Positions 18,572 to 26,903 of a stretch of 64,000 nucleotides of DNA are shown piece after piece. Both the position numbers and the translations under genes were made by a program. The stretch comes from JAAYCI01 sp964369525 (GTDB taxonomy: Bacteria > Bacillota > Clostridia > Oscillospirales > Ruminococcaceae): the NCBI GenBank assembly GCA_964369525.1, contig CAYJEW010000003.1, forward strand, positions 8,714 to 72,713. Reading direction: 5' to 3'. The notes below the pieces were generated by a model that was given only the letters and a program-made list of their open reading frames with translations, was not told the origin of the DNA and made no database searches. Each line of letters begins with the position of its first letter. Position 1 is the first letter of the stretch.

Positions 18572-19429
18572 ATGAAAAAAGTTATATCTGTTCGTTTTAG
18601 ACCCACAGGTAAAACATATTACTTCGACCCGCTAGAGCAAACAGCCGAGGTTGGCTGTTATATTATAGTGGAAACAGCTCGTGGGCAGGAGTGTGGCGAA
18701 GTGGTAAAAACTGTACACTCGCTGCCCGACTCGCTTGTGCCAAAAGAGCTAAAGCCCATGGTGCGCACCGCTACCGAAAAAGATGTGCAAACCATGCGCC
18801 AAAACCGTGAAGACGAGAAAAAAGCCTTCAACATTGCCGAGGAGCGCATTGCTAAGCATGAGCTGCCCATGCGGCTGATAGACGTGGAATATACATATAC
18901 ACGCAACAAAATTTTGTTCTATTTCTCTGCCGACAGCCGCATAGACTTTCGCGAGCTTGTAAAAGACCTTGCGGGCATATTCCGCACCCGCATAGAGCTT
19001 AGGCAGATTGGCGTGCGCGACGAAAGCAAGATGCTGGGCGGGCTTGGCATATGCGGCCAGCCGTTTTGTTGTAGCCGTTTTCTTACAAACTTTCAGCCTG
19101 TGTCTATCAAAATGGCAAAAGAGCAGGGGCTTTCGCTTAACCCCACAAAAATCTCGGGTAGTTGCGGGCGGCTAATGTGTTGCCTTGCGTACGAACAACC
19201 TGCTTATGACTACCTTAGCCGCATTACCCCTATGGTTAACAGCCTTGTGGCCACGCCCGACGGCCAAGGTACCGTAACAGAGGTAAACCTTATTAGCGGC
19301 CAGCTGCGTGTTAGGCTAAACAACCCCACCGACCTACCGCAAAAATACTACCCACGCACCGCCTGCAAATATATCAGCGGCGGCAAGCGCCCCCCACAGC
19401 AACCCGATGCCGAAAGCGAAGAGGCATAG
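18572..19429 (+). CDS. ricT: PSP1-domain protein RicT (YaaT)
   Basis: The 285-residue protein has the PSP1 domain. Its cysteine set GLGICGQPFCC and GSCGRLMCC near residues 155-210 matches RicT, which with RicA and RicF binds [4Fe-4S] clusters and helps RNase Y mature mRNAs in Bacillus. The N-terminus (MKKVISVRFRPTGKTYYFDP) fits the family. The acidic, proline-containing C-terminal tail is variable in homologues. It begins 12 bases after holB with AAGGA upstream, in the same order as in Bacillus. Confidence 0.93.
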   Translation: MKKVISVRFRPTGKTYYFDPLEQTAEVGCYIIVETARGQECGEVVKTVHSLPDSLVPKELKPMVRTATEKDVQTMRQNREDEKKAFNIAEERIAKHELPMRLIDVEYTYTRNKILFYFSADSRIDFRELVKDLAGIFRTRIELRQIGVRDESKMLGGLGICGQPFCCSRFLTNFQPVSIKMAKEQGLSLNPTKISGSCGRLMCCLAYEQPAYDYLSRITPMVNSLVATPDGQGTVTEVNLISGQLRVRLNNPTDLPQKYYPRTACKYISGGKRPPQQPDAESEEA

Positions 19430-19445
19430 CCTCGTGCAAAAAGCC

Positions 19446-19473
19446 TTGAAAAATTAAAATTATGTGTTAAAAT
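19446..19473 (+). promoter_or_regulatory. Promoter of the ferredoxin gene
   Basis: TTGAAA, a 16-base spacer and TAAAAT, followed by a leader of about 50 bases. Confidence 0.6.
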
Positions 19474-19529
19474 GATATCACAGAGGATATATAAACTGCA
19501 TTTTACATGCGACGAAAAGGAGAATAACT

Positions 19530-19700
19530 ATGGCTTACGTAATTAATTCCAGCTGCATTTCCTGTGGCACCTGCGAAGGCGAATGCCCTGTATCTGCTAT
19601 CTCGGCAGGCGACAGCCAATTTGAAATTAGCGCAGCTGAGTGCATCGACTGCGGCGCTTGCGCCGGTGTTTGCCCTGTAGATTCCATTGCTCAGGCATAA
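19530..19700 (+). CDS. Clostridial-type 2[4Fe-4S] ferredoxin
   Basis: The 56-residue protein has two CxxCxxCxxxCP clusters, CISCGTCEGECP near residue 9 and CIDCGACAGVCP near residue 38. This is the pattern of low-potential clostridial ferredoxins that carry electrons for pyruvate oxidation and hydrogenases. The length is typical. AAGGAG precedes the ATG, and the gene has its own promoter and terminator. It is the likely electron acceptor of the pyruvate:ferredoxin oxidoreductase at 32103-35795, which is inference from function, not position. Confidence 0.95.
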   Translation: MAYVINSSCISCGTCEGECPVSAISAGDSQFEISAAECIDCGACAGVCPVDSIAQA

Positions 19701-19726
19701 GCTTTAACTTAAACCACGTACGTTCG

Positions 19727-19757
19727 GCGGGCATCGCAATGCGTGCCCGCTTGTTTT
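19727..19757 (+). terminator. Intrinsic terminator after the ferredoxin gene
   Basis: GCGGGCATCGC and GCGTGCCCGC form the stem, followed by TTGTTTT. The rest of 19758-20064 holds a second GC-rich hairpin near 19788-19820 and the 33-bp repeat, but no gene. Confidence 0.7.
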
Positions 19758-19981
19758 ATAAAGTTTAGTTACCCACACCGCTTGCGGCGGGCGGGCGCTG
19801 TGGTTGCGCTGCGCCCGTTTTTGCGTGTCAGTTTTTTTATATGGGCGCACCTTCTTGTTTTAAAGCTTTTAGCGGTATGAAAAATTTGTACGCCCATCAC
19901 TTGTAAATTTTTGCGGTAGATAAGGCAGACGAACAAGTAATACTTGGCGTGTTGCGAGTGTGATAACGCAATATACCGCAA

Positions 19982-20014
19982 AAATTGGCCGTGGTAGGCG
20001 TGATTCGTTTTACT
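19982..20014 (+). repeat. 33-bp dispersed repeat, copy 2
   Basis: Matches the reverse complement of 186-218 at 30 of 33 positions. It ends 50 bases before the ATG of the tRNA methylase gene and is followed by CCCTAACGCTTA, a half-site of the palindrome at 6407-6436. Confidence 0.6.
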
Positions 20015-20064
20015 CCCTAACGCTTAGGTTTAATTCCCAGCATCTTATACATGGAGTGTACCTA

Positions 20065-20733
20065 ATGAACCCCAAAGCCGAGCGCCTGGGCGGCGGCACG
20101 GTTGTGTTTGCCGACAAACAGGCCCCTATTACCACCGACTCTTTGCTACTTGCAGAGTTTTGCACCGTGCACCCTAGGTGGAGCATGTGCGACCTTGGCT
20201 GTGGCGGTGGCATCCTGCTACTTTCTATGATAGATAAAGGCCTGCGCGGGCAGGCTATTGGCATTGATGTAAACGCGCGAGCGCTTAGCCTTTTGCAGCG
20301 CTCGGCAGACGAGGGCGACCTTGAGAATGTAGAAGCTATAGAATGCGACCTTCGCAGCTATAAACCCGCCGCTGTGCTAGACCTGGTTGTGTCTAACCCG
20401 CCTTACTTCAGCAGTGGCATGCCCTCGCCAAACACCGCTCGGGCCACCGCGCGCCACGAGCTTGCCTGCACTATAGACGACATAGCCGCGGCGGCACAGC
20501 GCCTGCTGAAAGACGGCGGCCGCTTTTACCTGTGCTACCCGCCAAACCGCATGGCAGAGCTGTTTTATGCACTGCGCACCCACCGCCTAGAGCCAAAGCG
20601 CATACAGTTTGTGCGCAAAAGCAGCCAGAGCGAGCCGTGGCTGCTTTTGCTGGACGCTCGCAAGGCAGGCGGGGTAGGGCTTACCGTGTTGCCCGACCGC
20701 TTGGTGGAAGCTGGCAACCCTGTGCACTATTAG
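20065..20733 (+). CDS. tRNA1(Val) (adenine-N6)-methyltransferase-like protein (YabB/TrmN6)
   Basis: The 222-residue protein has SAM-binding motif I, DLGCGGGILLL, an acidic motif II GIDVNARAL, and the catalytic NPPYF at about residue 112, the mark of amino-group (N6-adenine) methyltransferases. Its fit to the YabB/TrmN6 family, which modifies A37 of tRNA-Val, rests on the start (QAPITTDSLLLAEF) and its place before rsmI. The frame is open further upstream, but I chose ATG 20065 because GGAG lies eight bases before it and homologues start near here. Confidence 0.85.
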   Translation: MNPKAERLGGGTVVFADKQAPITTDSLLLAEFCTVHPRWSMCDLGCGGGILLLSMIDKGLRGQAIGIDVNARALSLLQRSADEGDLENVEAIECDLRSYKPAAVLDLVVSNPPYFSSGMPSPNTARATARHELACTIDDIAAAAQRLLKDGGRFYLCYPPNRMAELFYALRTHRLEPKRIQFVRKSSQSEPWLLLLDARKAGGVGLTVLPDRLVEAGNPVHY

Positions 20734-20790
20734 CGCGACTATTTAGCCGCATTTTTGCGGCCTGCAAATATATATTAAAGAGGTGCGTGT

Positions 20791-21630
20791 ATGTCCGGTG
20801 TGCTTTATGTGGTTTCTACGCCGATAGGCAACCTGCAAGACCTAACGCCGCGCGCCGCGGCTACGCTTGCAAGTGTAGACTTTATAGCCGCTGAAGATAC
20901 TCGTGTTACCCTTAATTTATTACGATATCTTAACATAAAAAAACCGCTTACTAGCTATAACCAGCACAATGCAGCCGCAAAAGACCAAGCCATACTAAGC
21001 CGCCTGCACGGCGGCGAAAGCTGTGCGCTTTGCTCTGATGCAGGCACCCCAGCCATAAGCGACCCCGGCGAACAGCTGGTTACCAAAGCTCTTGAGGGCG
21101 GCATTACTGTTGTGCCAATACCTGCGGCAAGTGCTGTTATTACCGCTTTGTCGGTATCGGGGCAGCCCAGCGGCCGTTTTGTGTTTGAGGGTTTTTTGCC
21201 GCAAAATAAGCGCCAGCGCGCGCTAAGGCTTGCGGCGCTACAAAGCGAAGAGCGCACCATTGTTTTTTACGAAGCGCCGCACAAACTCCTTGCTACGTTG
21301 CAACACCTGGCCGACGCTTTTGGCAAGGAGCGCCCCGCCACCGTGTGCCGAGAACTTACCAAACTACACGAAGAAGTTATGCCTACAACGCTAGGGCAGG
21401 CAACGCTGCACTATAGCGAGCATACACCCCGTGGCGAGTTTGTGCTGGTGGTTGCGGGTGCACCGCCCATGCCGCCTGCGCCTGAATACACCCTAACCGA
21501 GGCAGCACGGTTGGCCGCAGATATTGCTAATACGCAGCAGCTATCGGCCAGCGAGGCCGCAAAGCAGGCCGCAAAAACCACCGGCCTTGGTAAAAGCGCC
21601 ATATACTCTGAAATGCAAAAATTGCAATAA
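20791..21630 (+). CDS. rsmI: 16S rRNA (cytidine-2'-O)-methyltransferase RsmI
   Basis: RsmI methylates the 2'-O of C1402 in 16S rRNA, with SAM as donor. The 279-residue protein shows the tetrapyrrole-methylase-like fold: LYVVSTPIGNLQDLTPRA at the start, AAEDTRVT, SDAGTPAISDPG and the VFYEAPHKLLATL segment. Length and motif order are standard. GAGGTG precedes the ATG. It follows the yabB-like gene by 57 bases, as in Bacillus (yabB-yabC). Confidence 0.95.
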   Translation: MSGVLYVVSTPIGNLQDLTPRAAATLASVDFIAAEDTRVTLNLLRYLNIKKPLTSYNQHNAAAKDQAILSRLHGGESCALCSDAGTPAISDPGEQLVTKALEGGITVVPIPAASAVITALSVSGQPSGRFVFEGFLPQNKRQRALRLAALQSEERTIVFYEAPHKLLATLQHLADAFGKERPATVCRELTKLHEEVMPTTLGQATLHYSEHTPRGEFVLVVAGAPPMPPAPEYTLTEAARLAADIANTQQLSASEAAKQAAKTTGLGKSAIYSEMQKLQ

Positions 21631-21656
21631 CACGCCTTGAAAAACAGGAGTTTGCT

Positions 21657-22136
21657 GTGAAAATACTTGTTTTTTCCGACACTCATAGCCGCCCACAGCG
21701 TATGCTGGATGTACTTGCAAAGCAAGAACAAAAAGATGCTTGCTTCTTTTTGGGCGATGGCACAGGCGACATTGCGCTTGTAGCCAAAGCTTTTCCTCAG
21801 CTGCCGCTATACATTGCCCACGGCAACTGCGACCCGGGTAGCATAGCCCCTTATGAGGGCATGACGTCTTTGGGCGGGGTTTTGTTTTTTTACACCCACG
21901 GCCATAACTACGGCGTTAAGGCCGATTGCAACCGCCTTTGGTGGGCCGCAAACAACCACGGCGCTACTGTTGCGCTATATGGCCACACCCACACCGCAAG
22001 CTACGAGTATCGCAGCGGTATTCATATATTCTGCCCCGGCTCGATATCTATGCCGCGCTATGGGCCGCCCTCATACGGGCTTATTAGTATTGAAAACGGC
22101 GTGCCAAGTTTTGAGATTTGCACTCTAGATACATAA
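21657..22136 (+). CDS. YfcE/MJ0936-type metallophosphodiesterase
   Basis: The 159-residue protein is a small calcineurin-like phosphoesterase with all metal motifs: FSDTHSRP, GDGTGDI, HGNCD, FYTHGHNY and YGHTHTA. Such enzymes hydrolyse phosphodiesters with manganese; the natural substrate is not known. A GTG start at 21657 has CAGGAG six bases upstream. It follows rsmI by 26 bases and ends at a strong terminator, so it is probably the last gene of this transcript. Confidence 0.9.
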   Translation: MKILVFSDTHSRPQRMLDVLAKQEQKDACFFLGDGTGDIALVAKAFPQLPLYIAHGNCDPGSIAPYEGMTSLGGVLFFYTHGHNYGVKADCNRLWWAANNHGATVALYGHTHTASYEYRSGIHIFCPGSISMPRYGPPSYGLISIENGVPSFEICTLDT

Positions 22137-22160
22137 ATTATTCTACATTAAAATTTATAT

Positions 22161-22197
22161 AAAAAAACCGCCGCAGCTTTTGCTGCAGCGGTTTTTT
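22161..22197. terminator. Bidirectional intrinsic terminator
   Basis: A 15-bp stem with one mismatch (loop TTTT) and A/T runs on both sides, between convergent genes. Confidence 0.85.
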
Positions 22198-22205
22198 ATT
22201 TAGCA

Positions 22206-23096
22206 TTAGTCGTCGATACGAATATCAAATTCTGACTCGTTTACTGCTACCTCTTCGTCCGGCACGCTGGTAATGGAGATATCGCCTTTAAGCATTGCGC
22301 CTTCGTCTATGATAACAGTGCCGCTCATCAGGTTACCCACAAGCACAGCGTCGTTTTGGAAATGGCTACGCTCTTCAACCGTCATATTACCTTTAATCTT
22401 GCCGTTGATGTCTACATTTTTAGCCGATACATCGCCAACAATAACAGTGTCGCCATCCATAGTAAGCACATTGCTTACCGTTACGTTGCCACGGATGGTG
22501 GAGCCCACAATTACAGCGTCGGATGCTTCAACATCGCCAACAATTTTGCCGTTTAGCTCCATCATAGAAGCTACCTTTACGTTACCTTTGATAACGCCGC
22601 CTACGCGCAAGCCGCCGCTGGTAGATATATCGCCCACCAGCGTAGTGCCGGCAGAGATAACGGTGGTGTCGGCAGGGCCGGGCATGGTGGCCTGCATGGT
22701 GTTAACCATTGGGGCTGCAGGCATCTGCTGAGCTGTGCTGTATGCGGCAGATGTTGGCCGCCAGTCTTGCACAGGGGCAGGAGCCGGCGCAGGGGCCGGC
22801 GCTGGAGCGGGGGCAGGGGCAGGGGCAGGGGCCACTGCGGGCGCGGCCTCTTGCTGTACCTCAGGCGCTTCGTCTGCTGCGCGCGGTGCGGTAAAGCGGC
22901 TTAGCTCCGGCTCGTCTTTTTTTGCCTCTTCCTGCTTTGCGGCAGGGGCGGGGGCGCGTTGTGGCTTTGGCTCCGGCTGGCTGAAGGAAGAAAAAGAGCT
23001 TGGTGCAGCCTTTTTCTCATCTTTTTCAGCAGCCGCACTGCTCTCGCCGCTTAGTAGCTCTTTCATTGCCTGTGAAAAGTTATCTTTGGTGCTCAT
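22206..23096 (-). CDS. Bactofilin-type polymer-forming cytoskeletal protein
   Basis: The 296-residue protein has two parts. Residues 1-135 are disordered, rich in lysine, glutamate, alanine and proline, with a run of about ten Ala-Pro repeats near residue 95. Residues 145-270 form a beta-helix of short repeats (GGVIKGNVKV, LNGKIVGDVEASDAVIVG, INGKIKGNMTV), the bactofilin core that polymerises without nucleotide. Bactofilins scaffold cell-wall enzymes and shape. AGGAGAG precedes the ATG. The neighbouring polysaccharide deacetylase, 71 bases upstream on the same strand, suggests a wall-related role, which is inference. Confidence 0.9.
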   Translation of the reverse strand: MSTKDNFSQAMKELLSGESSAAAEKDEKKAAPSSFSSFSQPEPKPQRAPAPAAKQEEAKKDEPELSRFTAPRAADEAPEVQQEAAPAVAPAPAPAPAPAPAPAPAPAPVQDWRPTSAAYSTAQQMPAAPMVNTMQATMPGPADTTVISAGTTLVGDISTSGGLRVGGVIKGNVKVASMMELNGKIVGDVEASDAVIVGSTIRGNVTVSNVLTMDGDTVIVGDVSAKNVDINGKIKGNMTVEERSHFQNDAVLVGNLMSGTVIIDEGAMLKGDISITSVPDEEVAVNESEFDIRIDD

Positions 23097-23167
23097 ATAT
23101 TACTCTCCTCACTTGTTTGGAATTTCTGTTTATACCGAAAACTCGGCTTGCAGAGGTAAAATACATT

Positions 23168-24112
23168 TTACTCTTGAACAAAAAAGGTTATTGGCCTAAC
23201 ATCAGCCTTTATTGCGGCAAATTCGTAGCCGCGCTCTTGTAGCCCCTCAATGATTTCTGGTAGGGCTGCTGCTGTTGTTGCGGTATCTTGCCTATCGTGC
23301 AAAAGCACCATTAGCCTATCGCTTTGGCTGTTGTCAGCATCGTTTAGCACATTTGATACAATTGCTGCGCGGCTGGCGCCGCCCACCACTGCGTCATCGC
23401 CTGCAGCGTTCCAATCGTAAAAAACAAAGCCTCGGCGCAACATTTCAGCAATAATCTCGCTGTATGTGTCTTGGTTGTATACATTCACGCTGCCACCCGG
23501 AAACCTGAAAACTCCGGGAATTGCACCTGTAATATCTTCTACAGCGTTGTATATTCTTTCAAAATCTTGTAGGTAAGCATCTACTGAAGCGTATATCTCT
23601 TCATAATCGTGCGAATATGTGTGTAGTGCTATAGTGTGCCCCGCAGCAGCCGCTGCTGCAATAATTTCGGGGTTTTCTTCGGTGTTTTCGCCTGTTACAA
23701 AAAATGTGGCTTGCACACCATACTCGTCCAGCGTTTCCAGAATTTGTAGCGTTATTGCCGAAGGGCCGTCGTCAAAAGTGAGGTAGCATATTTTGCCTTC
23801 AGTTTCGACAAACGGGTACCGCTGAGTGTAAATAGAGGGATACTGCGTTTGATATTCAAACGTTGGGCCTATAGAAATATCGGCAGGAGGGTTTTGAAAA
23901 AATTCCAACATTGCCTGCGGCGTATCAAGATCTTCCGGCAAACTTTCGCTATTTAATAGCGCCCAGTTAACCGTTTCCAGCCATTCGGTTTGCTGCCTTT
24001 GCCTTGCATAAAGCACACCAAACACAACCGCCAACACAATGGGCACTACCACTAAAATGGCAAAACCCGCGATAATAAGTCTTTTAAAAAATGTAACCGA
24101 GCCAAGCTTCAT
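23168..24112 (-). CDS. Membrane-anchored polysaccharide deacetylase
   Basis: The 314-residue protein begins with a basic start and a hydrophobic anchor at about residues 12-35, leaving the rest outside. It has a NodB-type domain: catalytic aspartates in YLTFDDGPS near residue 112, metal histidines in HTYSHDY near residue 163, RFPGGS near residue 200 and the C-terminal LLHD. Such enzymes remove acetyl groups from peptidoglycan or other N-acetylglucosamine polymers, often giving lysozyme resistance. About 75 residues between anchor and domain are of unknown function. It is upstream of the bactofilin gene on the same strand. Confidence 0.9.
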   Translation of the reverse strand: MKLGSVTFFKRLIIAGFAILVVVPIVLAVVFGVLYARQRQQTEWLETVNWALLNSESLPEDLDTPQAMLEFFQNPPADISIGPTFEYQTQYPSIYTQRYPFVETEGKICYLTFDDGPSAITLQILETLDEYGVQATFFVTGENTEENPEIIAAAAAAGHTIALHTYSHDYEEIYASVDAYLQDFERIYNAVEDITGAIPGVFRFPGGSVNVYNQDTYSEIIAEMLRRGFVFYDWNAAGDDAVVGGASRAAIVSNVLNDADNSQSDRLMVLLHDRQDTATTAAALPEIIEGLQERGYEFAAIKADVRPITFFVQE

Positions 24113-24624
24113 ACTGTCCCTTCGCCTACATTAGGCGCACACAGGTTCCCCCTTATTAATAATAAATGGGTAAGCCCCTGTAAGCCAAAGCGCTTTACCT
24201 TAATAAAATCTGCCTTAACTATGTATGGCACTAATACAGCCTATGCCACCAGTATTCATTATTATATCAAACAAAAACCTATATTGCAATGATAGCAGCT
24301 TGCTAAAATTAAATAATGTTTATCGGGTGTGATTTAATTTGATTTGTGCCACAGTATAAATATGCTAAACGATATTTTTGTATGGCATATTTTCAAGCAG
24401 CCATAAAACAAAAATTGCTAAAGTGGGTACACAAGCAGAAACCCCTGCGATAATATCGCAGGGGTTTCAAAAGGGGTATCTTATGGTGTGAGGAGAAAAT
24501 GTTTACAAAAGGCCGGTTGCGGCTTCCTTCCTTTTGCTTGTACTTAGTATATGCCGCAGTTGCGATAGCTTTGTGTTGCATATATGAATAATGTGTAAAA
24601 TGCACCTGCGTGCGCTTTTGTGCA
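24113..24624. other. Non-coding stretch with a strong hairpin
   Basis: About 510 AT-rich bases without a convincing gene. At 24438-24468 there is a perfect 14-bp stem (GAAACCCCTGCGAT, loop AAT) without a clear U tract on either strand. It lies downstream of the minus-strand NERD-like gene and may end that transcript. Confidence 0.6.
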
Positions 24625-25263
24625 TTATTCTGCCAATGCTTTACGGATAGCCTGCTCCACAACGTCTAGGTCTAGGCCGGTATCGTCAAGATATCTTTCT
24701 TTTTTAAGCAATGTTTTCCATGCGCCTATCTCTAGCACGCCCACGCTACGCGGCACAGCCACCTGAACATTTGGATAGGTAAACACGCAGTGAATCTCTA
24801 CCGGCACCTTTTTTTGTCCTGCTTCAAACAGCGCGTCGCGTACAACCCTTACGCCGCCAACCGCCTCGGTTATTGGATTTGGGAAATTTATTCTTGTTTT
24901 ATTTGGCAGTATCTGCACCCATTCGCTTTGGCCTGCATCGCCGTATATCTCTCCGTTATATCCCAGCGCTATTACACCTATTACACCGAAGTAACCCACC
25001 ACAATAGCATCCAGCTTAGCCTCTTTACCTTTGCTGCATAGCGTGGCCGGCTCTATTAGCCTAAAGCCGTTGCTGCGGGCAAATGCACGCAGCGGCGCAA
25101 GCGCACGATTTTTTTCGTTTTCGCGGCCATTTGCTTTTTTGGTTTTTGATCTTGTTGTCTCGCCATATATAAGGGTGGCTACCAGTGTGAGCACCAACAA
25201 TACCACCGAACCAATTAAAATTCTATCCATGCTTGAAGAGTTGATAAGAAACTGTTCCAACAC
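24625..25263 (-). CDS. Membrane-anchored protein with a degenerate NERD-like domain
   Basis: The 212-residue product starts with a hydrophobic anchor at about residues 14-35, then a basic linker. The middle (LDAIVVGYFGVIGVIALGYNGEIYGDAGQSEWVQI) follows the layout of the nuclease-related NERD domain: an aspartate, two beta strands, then GxIxGxxxxxxW. The catalytic Glu-x-Lys expected after the second strand is replaced by ALGYN, so nuclease activity is unlikely. The rest is unrecognised. The start is probably the GTG at 25263, or the TTG next to it, after GGGGG. The assignment is tentative. Confidence 0.5.
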   Translation of the reverse strand: MLEQFLINSSSMDRILIGSVVLLVLTLVATLIYGETTRSKTKKANGRENEKNRALAPLRAFARSNGFRLIEPATLCSKGKEAKLDAIVVGYFGVIGVIALGYNGEIYGDAGQSEWVQILPNKTRINFPNPITEAVGGVRVVRDALFEAGQKKVPVEIHCVFTYPNVQVAVPRSVGVLEIGAWKTLLKKERYLDDTGLDLDVVEQAIRKALAE

Positions 25264-25428
25264 ATTACCCCCATAAATTATAATTAAATGTGCTAATCAT
25301 CGTTTTTGTTCTTTTGCGCTAGCTGCCTTAAATTTGTGTATATCGGCCGCTGGTTTTGCGGCAAACGGCGCAGCGCTTTTAGACGGCAGCACATATGCCT
25401 TTGATTATAATGCTATGCAACGGGCGGT

Positions 25429-25458
25429 TTGTCAAGAAGCTTGTGGCTATGGTATAGT
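25429..25458 (+). promoter_or_regulatory. Promoter of the ybjQ-like gene
   Basis: TTGTCA, an 18-base spacer and TATAGT. Confidence 0.6.
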
Positions 25459-25505
25459 TAAATAAGGGTGATAATGCTCCCTTACAAAAAAACGGAGGAT
25501 ACAAA

Positions 25506-25817
25506 ATGTATATCTTTACTACCGAAACCATACCCAACCAACCTGTACAATTACTGGGCCTTGTAAAGGGCAGCACTGTGCAGTCAAAGCATGTGGGACG
25601 CGACTTTATGGCAAGCCTTAAAACCATTGTTGGCGGCGAGCTTGTGGGCTACACCGAAATGCTAAATGAAGCACGCACCATCGCTGTGAACCGCATGATT
25701 GAAGAGGCAAGAGCACTTGGCGCAGACGCTATTATAATGACACGTTTTTCGTCTAGCTCGGTAATGGACGGCGCTGCCGAAATTATGGCATACGGCACAG
25801 CTGTGAAATTTGCTTAA
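25506..25817 (+). CDS. YbjQ/UPF0145 family protein
   Basis: The 103-residue protein matches the YbjQ (UPF0145) family, which forms pentamers and has been linked to heavy-metal binding without a settled function. The conserved segments are LGLVKGSTVQSKHVGRDF, KTIVGGELVGYTEML, RMIEEARALGADAI and the C-terminal EIMAYGTAVKF. Length is normal. CGGAGG lies seven bases before the ATG. It stands alone between its own promoter and terminator. Confidence 0.93.
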   Translation: MYIFTTETIPNQPVQLLGLVKGSTVQSKHVGRDFMASLKTIVGGELVGYTEMLNEARTIAVNRMIEEARALGADAIIMTRFSSSSVMDGAAEIMAYGTAVKFA

Positions 25818-25838
25818 TATACCTGCCACGCATTAAAT

Positions 25839-25875
25839 AAAAGCCTGCGGCAAATATGCCGCAGGCTTTTTGTAT
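25839..25875 (+). terminator. Intrinsic terminator after the ybjQ-like gene
   Basis: A perfect 14-bp stem (AAAAGCCTGCGGCA, loop AATA) ending in a U run. Confidence 0.85.
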
Positions 25876-25978
25876 GCTCTTATTTAAAATTTGTGCTACG
25901 TATATACAGTATGAGCCTATTTGGATTTTTATTGCAAAATCAAGCAGAAATGCTTTAATTTAGCACTCCGTTTAGCTA

Positions 25979-26311
25979 TTAGTTTGCAAAAAATGTGTGG
26001 GATGCTTTCCATTTTCTGATGGCAATTCCTACCCAGAAGCCGTAGATACCAAACGTGATAATTGTGAGCAGCAGCCACAAAATCCATTTGCCAAACAGCT
26101 GAATGGCTTTACCGTCGAACATAAGACGCCTGCCGTTAATTATTGTGTGTTCAATCTCCCAGTTGTAGATCATGCATACCGCCCACGGGTAGCAGATACC
26201 CAGCGTAATTGTTGTTAAAAACATTCCGAGCAGCTTCCACCCAATAAGTTGTAGCAGGCCGCCATCAAAATAGGACTCTCCGCCATATACTACATTGTTT
26301 TCGTTGTTCAT
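25979..26311 (-). CDS. DUF898 family small membrane protein
   Basis: The 110-residue protein has two hydrophobic segments, each followed by a similar turn: TLGICYPWAVCMIYNWEIEHTIINGRRLMFDG and TFGIYGFWVGIAIRKWKASH. The repeated T(L/I)GIYxxW pattern is typical of DUF898 (YjgN-like) proteins, whose function is unknown. Two upstream ATGs exist, at 26329 and 26317. I chose 26311 because AAGGAG falls inside the longer reading frame, seven bases before this ATG. Confidence 0.75.
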   Translation of the reverse strand: MNNENNVVYGGESYFDGGLLQLIGWKLLGMFLTTITLGICYPWAVCMIYNWEIEHTIINGRRLMFDGKAIQLFGKWILWLLLTIITFGIYGFWVGIAIRKWKASHTFFAN

Positions 26312-26641
26312 AAACATTCTCCTTTTCACACTTTTTGTTTGCTATTTGTATTTTTCTTTTCAAAGCCGCAATAAATCGCAAACTTTTTCTCTATATAATT
26401 ATAATACACCAATATGTGCCGCTACACAATGAAAAACAGCTGCAAGGCATTCTTTTGCAGATATTTATATTGTGGTAACTATAAGCAGCCGTAAAAGTAG
26501 GCACATTCCCTTTGGTCTCTCTGGCAAAAAATATTGTGCAGACGTCATATTTTTGAGTGTCATTTTGCTTTTTTGATATTGCCTATTGCTTATTATCTTC
26601 CAAAAAAACCTGTGCCGTTTTTGCGAATGATAAATAAATAA
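26312..26641. other. AT-rich non-coding stretch
   Basis: Between the DUF898 gene and the tRNA terminator I see no gene, RNA or clear repeat. A TATAAT-like stretch near 26394-26404 may belong to the DUF898 promoter. Confidence 0.5.
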
Positions 26642-26674
26642 AAAAATCCTTACTGCTTACGCAATAAGGATTTT
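26642..26674 (-). terminator. Terminator of tRNA-Arg
   Basis: AAAATCCTTA and TAAGGATTTT form the stem, directly after the tRNA CCA end, with a U run on the minus strand. Confidence 0.85.
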
Positions 26675-26675
26675 A

Positions 26676-26752
26676 TGGTGCGCTGGAAGGGACTCGAACC
26701 CCTGGCCTACTGGTTCGTAGCCAGTCACTCTATCCAACTGAGCTACCAGCGC
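26676..26752 (-). tRNA. tRNA-Arg (anticodon ACG)
   Basis: The minus strand reads a full cloverleaf: acceptor GCGCTGG pairing with CCAGCGC, D-arm with AGCTCAGTTGGAT, anticodon stem ACTGG/CCAGT with loop CTACGAA (anticodon ACG, read as ICG after deamination), T-arm with GGTTCGAGTCC, discriminator A and an encoded CCA. It reads CGU, CGC and CGA codons. A terminator follows at once. Confidence 0.97.
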
Positions 26753-26903
26753 ATGTATAGCGCCTGCCATAAAGGCATTAGACGTGAATATTATAGTATC
26801 ACGAAAAAAAATAAATGTCAATTACCAGATGAAGTGTTTGCCTTAATTTTATGTATCTGATACTATAATACACATAAAAAATAATGCCACGCAGGAGGAT
26901 GCA

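Noticed and set aside
22790..22840. Tandem GC-rich repeat as a possible CRISPR or VNTR
   Set aside because: It encodes the Ala-Pro linker of the bactofilin; there are no spacers, so not CRISPR.
24393..24662. Minus-strand frame over the 24438-24468 hairpin
   Set aside because: Overlaps the end of the NERD-like gene and a strong hairpin, with no ribosome binding site.
26675..26860. Plus-strand open frame across the tRNA-Arg gene
   Set aside because: It is the antisense of the tRNA (WKGLEPLAYWFVASHSIQLSY is the usual false translation of a tRNA).
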